From: Bufo bufo
Lineage: Eukaryota; Chordata; Amphibia; Anura; Bufonidae
Length of the DNA: 64,000 nucleotides
Reading direction: 5' to 3'
NCBI RefSeq assembly: GCF_905171765.1
Contig: NC_053391.1
Span: 193,202,559-193,266,558 of the forward strand
The first letter of the stretch is position 1. Every line of letters begins with the position of its first letter. A model generated the notes under the pieces. It saw only the letters and a list, made by a program, of their open reading frames with translations. It searched no databases and was not told the origin of the DNA. Shown here one piece after another: positions 44,621-55,600 of the stretch. Both the position numbers and the translations under genes were made by a program.

Positions 44621-45360
44621 ACGCAGAATAAAGCCAACGTGTGACAGGGAACACCATAAAAAGGAAAAACAATATTGGAATTGTGGGTCTTTTTTCAATT
44701 TCCACCTCACAAATAATTCCCTTTTACAGTTTCTCAATGCATTATATGGAACATTAAATAGAGCCAAATCGTCCCACTATTGCTATGTTGACAAAGAAAA
44801 AAAAACCTTATGGCTTTTGGAGGGTCACTGCCAAAATTGCTTTGGTCCTGAATGGGATAAGGAACATAAAAACAATGATGTAAACAGAATATTATGTGAA
44901 TGAGCTGTAAATGGCCAAATTGTTCAATGTTTTACACAGGGAATAGCTGAAAATGCAGTTCTCTGGATCCCATCGCTTAGTCAGTTAATGGTGTGTGAAT
45001 TGAACTTTGCAGTCCCCTCAGGCAATATGGTGGTTAACATAGATCAAGTAAAGTAGCAGACATTCTAATTAAGTTCTTAAACGCTAAAATAGGGTAATGC
45101 ATGAATATTTCAGAGAGTCTGAGATAATACAGAGATCATTTTATAAAAACTGAGATTGAAAAGACCTATACACATGACTGTACAGATGTATTGACGTATC
45201 TGCTAGAAAAGGGGTTTGGACACATACGGTACTGGCAGAATGTATTCCTGTGTAAGAATATTGGGCCATATTAAGACCTTCTACACATGCATGTAATTCT
45301 TTTACATGTGTTTTTGGGGTCGTTTTCTTGTATGTACCAGACCTAACGCATGTGGCATGT
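44621..45360. other. No gene recognised
   Basis: Apparently unique DNA to the left of the tandem duplication; 113-codon open frame at 44562-44903 starts inside the MITE and has no known domain. Confidence 0.5.
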
Positions 45361-45430
45361 TAAAAACAATAGTGTTGACCTCAAAAACACTACAGAAACA
45401 CCAAATGTTGGCTGCGCATGATGTGGATTA

Positions 45431-45648
45431 GGCTACATGCACACGAACGTTGTTTGTTTCCGTGTCCGTTCTGTTTTTTTTTTGCGGATAGGATGTGGAC
45501 CCATTCATTTCAATAGGTCCGCAAAAAATCTGTATGTCCTTTCCCCGGTAAAAAAAATAGAACATGTCCAATTCTTGTCCATTTTAGGCATTGTTACAAT
45601 GGATCCACAAAATAAAAATGGATGGCATACGGTCGTGTGCATGTAGCC
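45431..45648. mobile_element. Harbinger-like foldback, copy 1
   Basis: TTA|GGCTACATGCACACGAACG ... TCGTGTGCATGTAGCC|TTA, 218 bp, TTA on both sides. Internal GGACCCATTCATTTCAATAG and AGAACATGTCCAATTCTTGT. Confidence 0.9.
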
Positions 45649-45853
45649 TTACATGCAGTTTTTCCAGGCGGATTTCATGCAGAAAAACTGCAGCATAATA
45701 CACTACCAGCAAAATGTATGGTATTTGACAAATATCATGTACCTTTGCTTAGGTATGAAAAATACAGTTTTTTAATTCCATCAGCAGCTTACAATGCATT
45801 GTAAGCTGCTGATGGAAAAAAAAAAAATTGTATTTTTTGCACAAATTGGAGAG

Positions 45854-46057
45854 CAGTGATGGCCAGCGAACACATGTGGGCTGCCATCTTTAGGAAGGTA
45901 GACTCACCCGTCGGGTGATGCACAGGTAAGCCCTTACCTGTGCCTGTGCTGGGAGCCGGTCTGAAATCAAATGCAGTCACCAGGAGCAGGTAGTTCCGAG
46001 AACAGCCCAATGAAGGCCCCCGGTGGCTGTTCTCAGAACTGCCTGCTATCTGTGACT
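45854..46057. mobile_element. hAT foldback, left part only, copy 1
   Basis: Starts CAGTGATGGCC(AGCGAACAC) and breaks at CTATCTGTGACTG inside the right arm, where the sequence switches to GTGGGCTCAGCATGCATG. Has the 17-bp deletion. Confidence 0.85.
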
Positions 46058-46269
46058 GGTGGGCTCAGCATGCATGTTATAACTTGCATCCCTGGATCCG
46101 ATGAAAGCTGTAATGGCACCGGACGGGGTTAAAAGCAGAGTGTGCTTGGCTTGCATGCTGACCTGCATTCCCTGGACTTTGTGTGGCTGTCATGGCCCAT
46201 GAACAGGTAGGAACTAGTGTTAGGGACCACTCAAATGAGACGACCTTGACGCGGTGAGTGGCTTACTAC

Positions 46270-46507
46270 TAGAGATGAGCGAACTTCTGTTTTAAGTTCG
46301 GCGTCTAAAGTTCGGCTTCCGGTTAGCGGAGGATCCCGATATGGATTCCGAATTCCGTTGTGGTCCGTGGTAGCGGAATCAATAATGACCATTATTGATT
46401 CCGCTACCACGGACCACAACGGAATTCGGAATCCATATCGGGATCCTCCGCTAACCGGAAGCCGAACTTTAGACGCCGAACTTAAAACAGAAGTTCGCTC
46501 ATCTCTA
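46270..46507. mobile_element. 238-bp perfect-palindrome hAT MITE, copy 1
   Basis: TAGAGATGAGCGAACTTCTG at the left and its exact complement at the right. 8-bp duplication CTTACTAC on both sides (46262-46269, 46508-46515). By eye the arms are complementary to the very centre, where only the AC at 46388-46389 (AATGACCATT) breaks the symmetry. Confidence 0.93.
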
Positions 46508-46975
46508 CTTACTACGCTTTGGCCAAAATGTACACCAATGTCTCATCCAGCATGGAGGCAGGGCAGAGTGCTGGATGTAGTGTGCGATCACATTTGCATT
46601 TTCCGTTTGTATATGTATTTTGCCATAGTGATCTGCACCTACATACGGGTTGTGCTGACCCAATCCCCCACATTTTTTCTTTGTAGCATATATTGGAGGC
46701 GTGGCGATCTCCTTGGGGTCATTGCACACCTGACCAGTCAATCTGTCCTGGAGGCTGGTTTTAAAGTCAGTATAAAACTGAGTCTGCTTATATAGAACCT
46801 ACCAGTAGCCATTTGGCTCCAGGAGAAGTATATGGTGGGCTCAGCATGCATGTTGGTACTTGCATCCCTGGATCCGTGTGTGCGATCACATTTGCATTTT
46901 CTGTTTAAAAACAATAGTGTTGACCTCAAAAACACTACAGAAACACCAAATGTTGGCTGCGCATGATGTGGATTA

Positions 46976-47194
46976 GGCTACATGCACATGAACGTTGTTT
47001 GTTTCCGTGTCCGTTCCGTTTTTTTTTTTGCGGATAGGATGTGGACTCATTCATTTCAATGGGTCTGCAAAAAATCAGTATGTCCTTTCCCCGGTAAAAA
47101 AAATAGAACATGTCCAATTCTTGTCCATTTTAGGCATTGTTACAATGGATCCACAAAATAAAAATGGATGGCATACGGTCGTGTGCATGTAGCC
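46976..47194. mobile_element. Harbinger-like foldback, copy 2
   Basis: As copy 1, TTA on both sides, 219 bp, with CACATGAACG instead of CACACGAACG near the left end. Confidence 0.9.
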
Positions 47195-47398
47195 TTACAT
47201 GCAGTTTTTCCAGGCGGATTTCATGCAGAAAAACTGCAGCATAATACACTACCAGCAAAATGTATGGTATTTGACAAATATCATGTACCTTTGCTTAGGT
47301 ATGAAAAATACAGTTTTTTAATTCCATCAGCAGCTTACAATGCATTGTAAGCTGCTGATGGAATAAAAAAAACTGTATTTTTTGCACAAATTGGAGAG

Positions 47399-47620
47399 CA
47401 GTGATGGCCGGTTCGCAGTGTTCGCCAGCGAACACATGTGGGCTGCCATCTTTAGGAAGGTAGACTCACCCGTCGGGTGATGCACAGGTAAGCCCTTACC
47501 TGTGCCTGTGCTGGGAGCCGGTCTGAAATCAAATGCAGTCACCAGGAGCAGGTAGTTCCGAGAACAGCCCAATGAAGGCCCCCGGTGGCTGTTCTCAGAA
47601 CTGCCTGCTATCTGTGACTG
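47399..47620. mobile_element. hAT foldback, left part only, copy 2
   Basis: Starts CAGTGATGGCCGGTTCGCAG and breaks at the same CTATCTGTGACTG|GTGGGCTC junction as copy 1. Confidence 0.85.
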
Positions 47621-47831
47621 GTGGGCTCAGCATGCATGTTATAACTTGCATCCCTGGATCCGATGAAAGCTGTAATGGCACCGGACGGGGTTAAAAGCAG
47701 AGTGTGCTTGGCTTGCATGCTGACCTGCATTCCCTGGACTTTGTGTGGCTGTCATGGCCCATGAACAGGTAGGAACTAGTGTTAGGGACCACTCAAATGA
47801 GACGACCTTGACGCGGTGAGTGGCTTACTAC

Positions 47832-48069
47832 TAGAGATGAGCGAACTTCTGTTTTAAGTTCGGCGTCTAAAGTTCGGCTTCCGGTTAGCGGAGGATCCCG
47901 ATATGGATTCCGAATTCCGTTGTGGTCCGTGGTAGCGGAATCAATAATGGTCATTATTGATTCCGCTACCACGGACCACAACGGAATTCGGAATCCATAT
48001 CGGGATCCTCCGCTAACCGGAAGCCGAACTTTAGACGCCGAACTTAAAACAGAAGTTCGCTCATCTCTA
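47832..48069. mobile_element. 238-bp perfect-palindrome hAT MITE, copy 2, flipped centre
   Basis: Same ends and the same CTTACTAC flanks (47824-47831, 48070-48077). The centre reads AATGGTCATT, the reverse complement of copy 1's AATGACCATT. Confidence 0.93.
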
Positions 48070-48537
48070 CTTACTACGCTTTGGCCAAAATGTACACCAA
48101 TGTCTCATCCAGCATGGAGGCAGGGCAGAGTGCTGGATGTAGTGTGCGATCACATTTGCATTTTCCGTTTGTATATGTATTTTGCCATAGTGATGTGCAC
48201 CTACATACGGGTTGTGCTGACCCAATCCCCCACATTTTTTCTTTGTAGCATATATTGGAGGCGTGGCGATCTCCTTGGGGTCATTGCACACCTGACCAGT
48301 CAATCTGTCCTGGAGGCTGGTTTTAAAGTCAGTATAAAACTGAGTCTGCTTATATAGAACCTACCAGTAGCCATTTGGCTCCAGGAGAAGTATATGGTGG
48401 GCTCAGCATGCATGTTGGTACTTGCATCCCTGGATCCGTGTGTGCGATCACATTTGCATTTTCTGTTTAAAAACAATAGTGTTGACCTCAAAAACACTAC
48501 AGAAACACCAAATGTTGGCTGCGCATGATGTGGATTA

Positions 48538-48755
48538 GGCTACATGCACATGAACGTTGTTTGTTTCCGTGTCCGTTCCGTTTTTTTTTTGCGGATAGGA
48601 TGTGGACTCATTCATTTCAATGGGTCTGCAAAAAATCAGTATGTCCTTTCCCCGGTAAAAAAAATAGAACATGTCCAATTCTTGTCCATTTTAGGCATTG
48701 TTACAATGGATCCACAAAATAAAAATGGATGGCATACGGTCGTGTGCATGTAGCC
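48538..48755. mobile_element. Harbinger-like foldback, copy 3
   Basis: As copies 1 and 2, TTA on both sides, 218 bp. Confidence 0.9.
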
Positions 48756-48959
48756 TTACATGCAGTTTTTCCAGGCGGATTTCATGCAGAAAAACTGCAG
48801 CATAATACACTACCAGCAAAATGTATGGTATTTGACAAATATCATGTACCTTTGCTTAGGTATGAAAAATACAGTTTTTTAATTCCATCAGCAGCTTACA
48901 ATGCATTGTAAGCTGCTGATGGAATAAAAAAAACTGTATTTTTTGCACAAATTGGAGAG

Positions 48960-49318
48960 CAGTGATGGCCGGTTCGCAGTGTTCGCCAGCGAACACATGT
49001 GGGCTGCCATCTTTAGGAAGGTAGACTCACCCGTCGGGTGATGCACAGGTAAGCCCTTACCTGTGCCTGTGCTGGGAGCCGGTCTGAAATCAAATGCAGT
49101 CACCAGGAGCAGGCAGTTCCGAGAACAGCCCAATGAAGGCCCCCGTTGGCTGTTCTCAGAACTGCCTGCTATCTGTGACTGCGTTTGATTTCAGACCGGC
49201 TCCCAGCACAGGCACAGGTAAGGGCTTACCTGTGCATCGCCAGACGGGTGAGTCTACCTTACTAAAGATGGCAGCCCGCATGTGTTCGCTGGCGAACACT
49301 GCGAACTGGCCATCAATG
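48960..49318. mobile_element. hAT foldback MITE, complete
   Basis: CAGTGATGGCCGGTTCGCAG at the left; the right arm ends GCGAACTGGCCATCAATG. Flanks TTGGAGAG (48952-48959) and TTGAAGAG (49319-49326), an 8-bp duplication with one mismatch. Both arms carry CAGGTAAG...CTTACCTGTG. This intact copy shows what was lost at the two y junctions. Confidence 0.9.
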
Positions 49319-49326
49319 TTGAAGAG

Positions 49327-49663
49327 TGCTGCGGATTCTCTACTATTTTGCTATTTGAAGAGACCCCCTGCCTGCAGGGCCTGTTTTAGACACTATGTAG
49401 CAAAATCAAAAGTGGGGCCCCCAAATCTTGTAATAATGTACCAACAACACAGATGTGGAGAGCACATCCGTAGTTCCGTTCCGCGGCCCTGCAAAAAAGA
49501 TAGAGCATGTCCTATTCTTGTCCGTAATTGCAAACAAATATAGGCATACATATAGGCATATTTTCTATCGTAGTGCTGACCGTGAGCAGTCTGCAAAATG
49601 TGGAACACACATGGCCGGTATCCGGCAAACCGCAAAACACTACAGCCGTCTGAATGACCCTAA
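49327..49663. repeat. Decayed Harbinger-like sequence
   Basis: Words TAGTTCCGTTCCGCGGCCCT, GAGCATGTCCTATTCTTGTC and CACATGGCCGGTATCCGG are shared with the element that follows; the ends are degenerate. Confidence 0.5.
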
Positions 49664-49978
49664 GGGTCCATTCGCACATCCGCAAAATGGGTCTGGATCC
49701 GTTCCGCAACATTGAGGAACAGATCCGGACCAATTCATTATCAATGGGGCCGCAAAAGATGCGGACAGCACACAGTGTGCTGTCCGCATCCGCACTTCCG
49801 TTCCGCGAAAATATAGAACATGTCCTATTCTTGTCCGCACGGACAAGAAAAGGTATTTCTATTTAAAGTACTGGCCATGTGCGGTCCGCAAAATGCGGAA
49901 CGTACATGGCCGGTGTCCGTGTTTTGCGGATCTGCAATTTGCGTACCGCAAAAAACTTGCGGACGTGTGAATGGACCC
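49664..49978. mobile_element. Harbinger-like foldback, 315 bp
   Basis: TAA|GGGTCCATTCGCACATCCG ... CGTGTGAATGGACCC|TAA, a perfect TAA duplication with long inverted arms. Inner palindrome GGACAGCACACAGTGTGCTG followed by TCC. Confidence 0.9.
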
Positions 49979-50069
49979 TAATAGTAAGAGGCTCATCTGT
50001 ATTCTGTAACTTACATTAACCCCATGTTGCCCATTATTTCAGGAGGTACTTGGAGGTCACTTAGTATTA

Positions 50070-50209
50070 GGCCTTTTGCACACTAACGTTCCGTGCATTG
50101 GGGGTCGCAATTTACAGCCTCACATTAAGGCCTCACGCACAATATGCGGGCACCAGCCGCATGCAACCAGTGAGTCCCCAATATGGGTCAAGGCCGTGTG
50201 CATGAGGCC
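50070..50209. repeat. Harbinger-like foldback, short decayed copy
   Basis: TTA|GGCCTTTTGCACACTAACG ... CCGTGTGCATGAGGCC|TGA, 140 bp. The 3-bp flank has one mismatch. Confidence 0.7.
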
Positions 50210-50622
50210 TGAATGTGGGGCACATGGGGACAAATTGAGAAAAGCATGTGCCTCACATTAAAAATAAGTGACCTCCATCATGTTTTAACACATGGCAGTG
50301 GCAGGATTGGGGTTAATGAGTCACAGCTGGTACTTATGTTTTTGCCTGCCTTTCTTTTTAGGCAGGCTAATCATTTGTGTACAGTACGGACAGTCTGGGA
50401 TACCTGAGTCCTTCTGCTACACCCTGTGGGGTCAGAGGCCTGGACTGACAAATAGCAATTGTGGTCTTGTGGAGATGCTGCTGCTTCACTGGGCACTCTC
50501 TGGCTGGCTTGCCTCACCTCAGAAACAGCCAGCAGAGGACTTCGGTCCATTTGTATTCCTTCACTTCTCCCTTTTTTAATTATAAGCGTTTTTAATTGGG
50601 GCTTCAGCTTCAGAGACCCCTC
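50210..50622. other. No gene recognised
   Basis: Short open frames on both strands without domains; apparently unique DNA. Confidence 0.5.
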
Positions 50623-52517
50623 CAGGGCCGGACTGGGGATAAAAACCAGCCCTGGAAAAAGTTGCATACCAGCCCCACAGCGTTATTATTTACTTGTTTA
50701 TAATAGGAGAAAGCATTCATTTTAAAACACGTGTGTAAACACGAATATGAACTTTGCCCCACGATAGCTCTTTTGTAGAACCCCCATAAAAACGTACAAT
50801 TACTTGACTTGGCCCTTGGGGATCTCTGACGCCACTTCAACACTTGGCTGGGGGGCTCGGCGGAGCTGATGTGTTTTATCCTAATGAGAAAGATTTCATA
50901 ATAAGGATTTGGAGAAGGGGCAGAGGGATAGCAGAGCAGGGAGAGGCTGGTGCTTCTACTAGGGGGTCATACCATGGGGGAGTAATAAAGCCCACCATAA
51001 TGCCCCCCCAGTAGTAATAATTCTCCTTATAATGTGCAAAACATACCCCTTTGTAATGCCCCCAGTTGAGCTAATGTTCCCATAATGTGCCAATATAAAA
51101 TACCCCTATTCAGTGCCCCCGTAGATGACCCCCATAGTGCTCCTCCCCCCCTTCCCCATAGTACCCACCATAATGTGTCCCAGTATAAAATGCCCCTATA
51201 CAGAGCCCCCATATAAAATACCCCTTCTTTTTAGCCTCAGTAGATGCCCCTATAGTGCCCCCCAATAATCTGCCAGTAAGAGGTGCCCCCATAGATGCAC
51301 CCAATCATGTGCCAGTAGCCAGAGTGCCCCCATATCATGTGCCAGTAGCCAGAGTGCCCCCATATCATGTGCCAGTAGCCAGAGTGCCCCCATATCATGT
51401 GCCAGTAGTCCCCCCATATCATGTGCCAGTAGCCCCCCCCCATCATTTGCCAGTAGCACCCCCTCCCCCTTATGTGCCAGTAGCCCCCCCTTATGTGCCA
51501 GTAGCCGCCCCTTATGTGCCAGTAGCCCCCTTATGTGCCAGTAGCCCCCCTTATCATGTGCCAGTAGCCCCCCTTATCATGTGCCAGTAGCCCCCCTTAT
51601 CATGTGCCAGTAGCCCCCCTTATGTGCCAGTAGCCCCCCTTATGTGCCAGTAGCCCCCCTTATGTGCCAGTAGCCCCCCTTATCATGGGCCAGTAGCCCC
51701 CTTATCATGGGCCAGTAGCCCCCTTATCATGTGCCAGTAGCCCCCCTTATCATGTGCCAGCCCAGTAGTCCCCCCTTATCATGTGCCAGCCCAGTAGTCC
51801 CCCCTTATCATGTGCCAGTAGCCCCCCTTATGTGCCAGTAGCCCCCCTTATGTGCCAGTAGCCCCCCTTATCATGTGCCAGCCCAGTAGTCCCCCCTTAT
51901 CATGTGCGAGTAGCCCCCTTATCATGTGCCAGCCCAGTAGTCCCCCCTTATCATGTGCCAGCCCAGTAGTCCCCCCCTTATCATGTGCCAGCCCAGTAGC
52001 CCCCCTTATCATGTGCCATCCCAGTAGCCCCCCTTATCATGTGCCAGCCCAGCCCAGTAGTCCCCCCTTATCATGTGCCAGCCCAGTATTGTACCTATAT
52101 AAAAAAAAAAGAGAAAACACTTATACTTACCTCCAGCGATATGATGCGATGCAGGCCGCCTCTTCCGGCCTGTGTCCCTTGCTATACGGCTCAGGCAACG
52201 CGATGACGTCATCGCGCCGCCTGCACCGGCCTCTGATAGGCTGCCGGCCTAGTGCTGGCAGCCTATCAGAGGAACAGGAGGGGACACACCTCTCCCTCCT
52301 CTGCCGCAGCACAGGCATCTGTATTGCCGTCCTGAGGACGGCAATACAGATGACTATGGAGATGAGCACTTCCACAATGGAGGCGCTCATCTCCTGCTCT
52401 GCCCTGCCGCCAGCCGCGGCCGCCCCCACTTGTCTCCAGGGCCGCGGCCTTGCGGCACTCAGGCCTGCCGGCCTACCAGGAAATTTCCCGGTATCCCGGC
52501 AGGCCACTCCGGCCCTG
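50623..52517 (-). mobile_element. hAT-like element, GC body, ends CAGGGCCGGACTGG
   Basis: Left end CAGGGCCGGACTGGGGATAA, right end CCACTCCGGCCCTG (complement CAGGGCCGGAGTGG). Flanks GACCCCTC (50615-50622) and GGCCCCTC (52518-52525), an 8-bp duplication with one mismatch. The body on the minus strand matches the left part of the 26747 element: a GATACAGATG hairpin, CCTCTGATAGGCTGC, ATGACGTCAT, then a minisatellite. No transposase. Confidence 0.85.
51290..52085. repeat. C-rich minisatellite, about 20-32 bp units
   Basis: Units ATCATGTGCCAGTAGCC and CCCCCCTTATGTGCCAGTAG, later TGCCAGCCCAGTAGTCCCCC. More than 30 copies. Complementary in wording to the 27.2-kb array. Confidence 0.9.
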
Positions 52518-52673
52518 GGCCCCTCCCTTTGTGATTTTATTGGTGGCAGTGGTGGCCGCATCACAGTGGGGGGGGAGGGACGCGCTCTCTCCCTCCTCCT
52601 TCACTGTGCGGCCGAGATGAGCGATTTCATTGGTGGCAGTGGCGGGCCACGGCCGCTTCACAGTGGGAGAGGG
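52518..52673. other. Spacer between two hAT-like elements
   Basis: Two copies of a block with TTATTGGTGGCAGTGG and TCACAGTGGG, the same CATTGGTGGC-type core as the minisatellites at 30.1 and 40.5 kb. Confidence 0.6.
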
Positions 52674-55600
52674 CAGGGCCGGACTGGGACAAAAAATAGG
52701 CCCGGGCATTTTGGACTGAGCAGCCCAATCACATGACCCCCAACAGGCCCCACCCCCTTGCAGTCTAGGGGCGGAGCCAAAACAGGAAGCACAATTGAGA
52801 GGCAGGGCCAGCCACCAGTAAGATAGGAAGGCTTCAGCCAACACACAAGCTTCTTTGGGGGTCCCCAGGTGACATTAGGGATCTTAGTACGATCCAGCCA
52901 CCTAATTCGGCAGAAAATGCAAGAATCGACTGGACACAAAGCACAGCATGCAGCGGTTTATGTCCCGCTGATTCTCTGCATTTTTCCCAGATTGTGGCCG
53001 GATCTCTGCCGTACCCCATTATAGTTAATGGGGCTGGCGGGCATTCTGTCTGCATCCAGCAGTGCCGGATCCAGTGAATTCTCAGCTGGAACAGCCTGCC
53101 AGGATCACTAACACAGATGTGAAAGTAGCCTCATACAGCGCCCCATACCTCTTATATCCAGTGACGTCTCCTTTGATGTAGATGTTCTCTTTCTTCATCT
53201 TCTCCATTCAGACCAGACCACCGTGATAAATTCTTTCAGCCATCTCACGTCTCTGCAGAGTTTGACAGACATCTTAGTTTCCTACTTTTCCATCATCCTC
53301 CAATTAACATCCCATCATGCACCCCCAATACTGAGAAGCTGTGCTCCCCAAAACTATACTGCAAAAAGAACTGTGCTAAGCTGATGCTGTGCCAGGGTGT
53401 CCCCACAGTAATGGTGCTCCCAAAGTTCCAACAATAGTAATTATTTCTTTGCCAGAGTGCATTTAGTAGTAATAGTGCTCCTACAGTGCCCCCAACAGTA
53501 ATTGTGTCCCACAAGTAATAATGCTCCCATAGTCACCCAGTTGTAATAAAGCCCACCATAATGCCCCGATAGTAATAATTCTCTTTATAATCTGTGACAG
53601 TAGAACCCCCCCCCCCCCCCTTTTAGTGTGCACCAGTACAAAAAATGCCCCGTTGTGTGGCAGTAAAAAAAGAAATACCTCCTCTTAGTGCCCCCAGTAG
53701 AGCCAATGTCCCCAGAGTGCCCTCATGTGTTCCAATGACCCGTACTGTGTGCCACTACAAAAAACACTTAGTGCCACCAGTTGAGCTTAGGTGCCCATAA
53801 TGACCTTATAATTTGTGCCAGTATAAAATACTCCTATATAGTCCCCCCAGAAGATGCCGCCATAGTGCTCCTTCCCCGTCTCCATAGTGCCCTCCATAAT
53901 GTGGCACTATAAAATGCCCCTATAGACTGCCCCACATAGATACCCCCATAATGCTCCTTTCCTCCCTTCCCCATAGTGGCATCAAAATGGGTGCCAGTAT
54001 TAAATGCCCCTATATAATGCCCTCATAGTGCTCTTGTCCCCCACTTCTCCATAGTGCCCACCTATAATGCGTGCCAGTATATAGGGCCCCCAGTAGATGC
54101 CCCCATAGTGCTCCTTCCCCTCTTCTCCATAGTGCCCCCTGATAATGTGCCAGTATATAGGGCCCCCATAGTGCTTCCCCTCTTCTCCATAGTGCCCCCG
54201 TATTGTGCCAGTATATAGTCCCCCCGATATCGTGCCAGTATATATGGCCCCATAGTGCTTCCCCTCTTCTCCATAGTGCCGACCCCCCCATATTGTGCCA
54301 GTATATAGGGCCCCATAGTGCCCCCCCATATTGTGCCAGTATATAGGGCCCCATAGTGCTTCCCCTCTTCTCCATAGTGCCCCCCCATGTTGTGCCAGTA
54401 TATAGGGCCCAATAGTGCTTCCCCTCTTCTCCATAGTGCCCCCCCATGTTGTGCCAGTATATAGGCCCCCCATATTGTGCCAGTATATATGGCCCCATAG
54501 TGCTTCCCCTCTTCTCCATAGTGCCGACCCCCCCATATTGTGCCAGTATATAGGGCCCCAAAGTGCTTCCCCTCTTCTGCATAGTGTCCCCCCCATATTG
54601 TGCCAGTAGATGCCCCCATAGTGCTCCTTCCCCTCTTCTCCATAGTGCCCCCCCATAATGTGCCAGTATATAGGGCCCCCATAGTGCTTCCCCTCTTCTC
54701 CATAGTGCCCCCGTATTGTGCCAGTATATAGTCCCCCCCCATATTGTGCCAGTATATAGGGCCCCATAGTGCTTCCCCTCTTCTCCATAGTGCCGACCCC
54801 CCCATATTGTGCCAGTAAATAGGGCCCCATAGTGCCCCCCCATATTGTGCCAGTATATAGGGCCCCATAGTGCTTCCCCTCTTCTCCATAGTGTCCCCCC
54901 CCATGTTGTGCCAGTATATAGGGCCCCATAGTGCTTCCCCTCTTCTCCAGAGTGTCCCCCCCCATGTTGTGCCAGTATATAGGGCCCTATAGTGCTTCCC
55001 CTCTTCTCCATAGTGCCCCCTCATGTTGTGCCAGTATATAGGCCCCCCCATATTGTGCCAGTATATATGGCCCCATAGTGCTTCCCCTCTTCTCCATAGT
55101 GCCGACCCCCATATTGTGCCAGTATATTGGGCCCCATAGTGCTTCCCCTCTTCTGCATAGTGTCCCCCCCATATTGTGCCAGTATATAGGGCCCCATAGT
55201 GCCCCCCCATATTGTGCCAGTATATATGGCCCCATAGTGCTTCCCCTCTTCTCCATAGTGCCGACCCCCCCATATTGTGCCAGTATATAGGGCCCCATAG
55301 TGCTTCCTCTCTTCTGCATAGTGTCTCCCCCATATTGTGCCAGTATATAGGGCCCCATAGTGCCCCCCCATATTGTGCCAGTATATAGGGCCCCATAGTG
55401 CCCCCCCCCATATTGTGCCAGTATATATGGCCCCATAGTGCTTCCCCTCTTCTCCATAGTGCCGACCCCCCTATATTGTGCCAGTATATAGGGCCCCACC
55501 CCCCTTCTTGCCATAGTATAGTATAAAATTAAATAATAAAAACAATAAACTCATATACCTACCTCCATGCTGCTGTCAGCGATGCGATGCAGGCCTCTTC

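Larger units (their letters stand above)
45361..49130. repeat. Recent tandem duplication, x-y-x-y-x, about 1.55 kb units
   Basis: TAAAAACAATAGTGTTGACC starts copies at 45361, 46906 and 48468, i.e. 1545 and 1562 bp apart. The 17-bp difference is one deletion in the first copy (GGTTCGCAGTGTTCGCC missing near 45861). The copies are otherwise almost identical. x (about 700 bp) holds a Harbinger-like foldback and the left arm of a hAT foldback; y (about 850 bp) holds a 238-bp palindrome. The third x is not followed by y but by the complete hAT foldback. Confidence 0.92.

Noticed and set aside
46231..48357. Identical 62-codon minus and 145-codon plus frames in both tandem copies
   Set aside because: Both start in a perfect palindrome, which gives the same peptide on both strands. 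They are mirror-image artefacts.
51300..52085. CRISPR-like array of repeats with spacers
   Set aside because: Unit length varies, there are no unique spacers of constant length, no cas genes, and the genome is eukaryotic.
51852..52736. 294-codon plus-strand open frame
   Set aside because: It crosses a minisatellite, a MITE body, and a hAT-type end. No domain.
54000..55411. Minus-strand open frames of 321, 333 and 449 codons rich in Gly, Tyr, Trp
   Set aside because: All three frames are open over the same tandem repeat. Unit-driven openness and not coding explains it.
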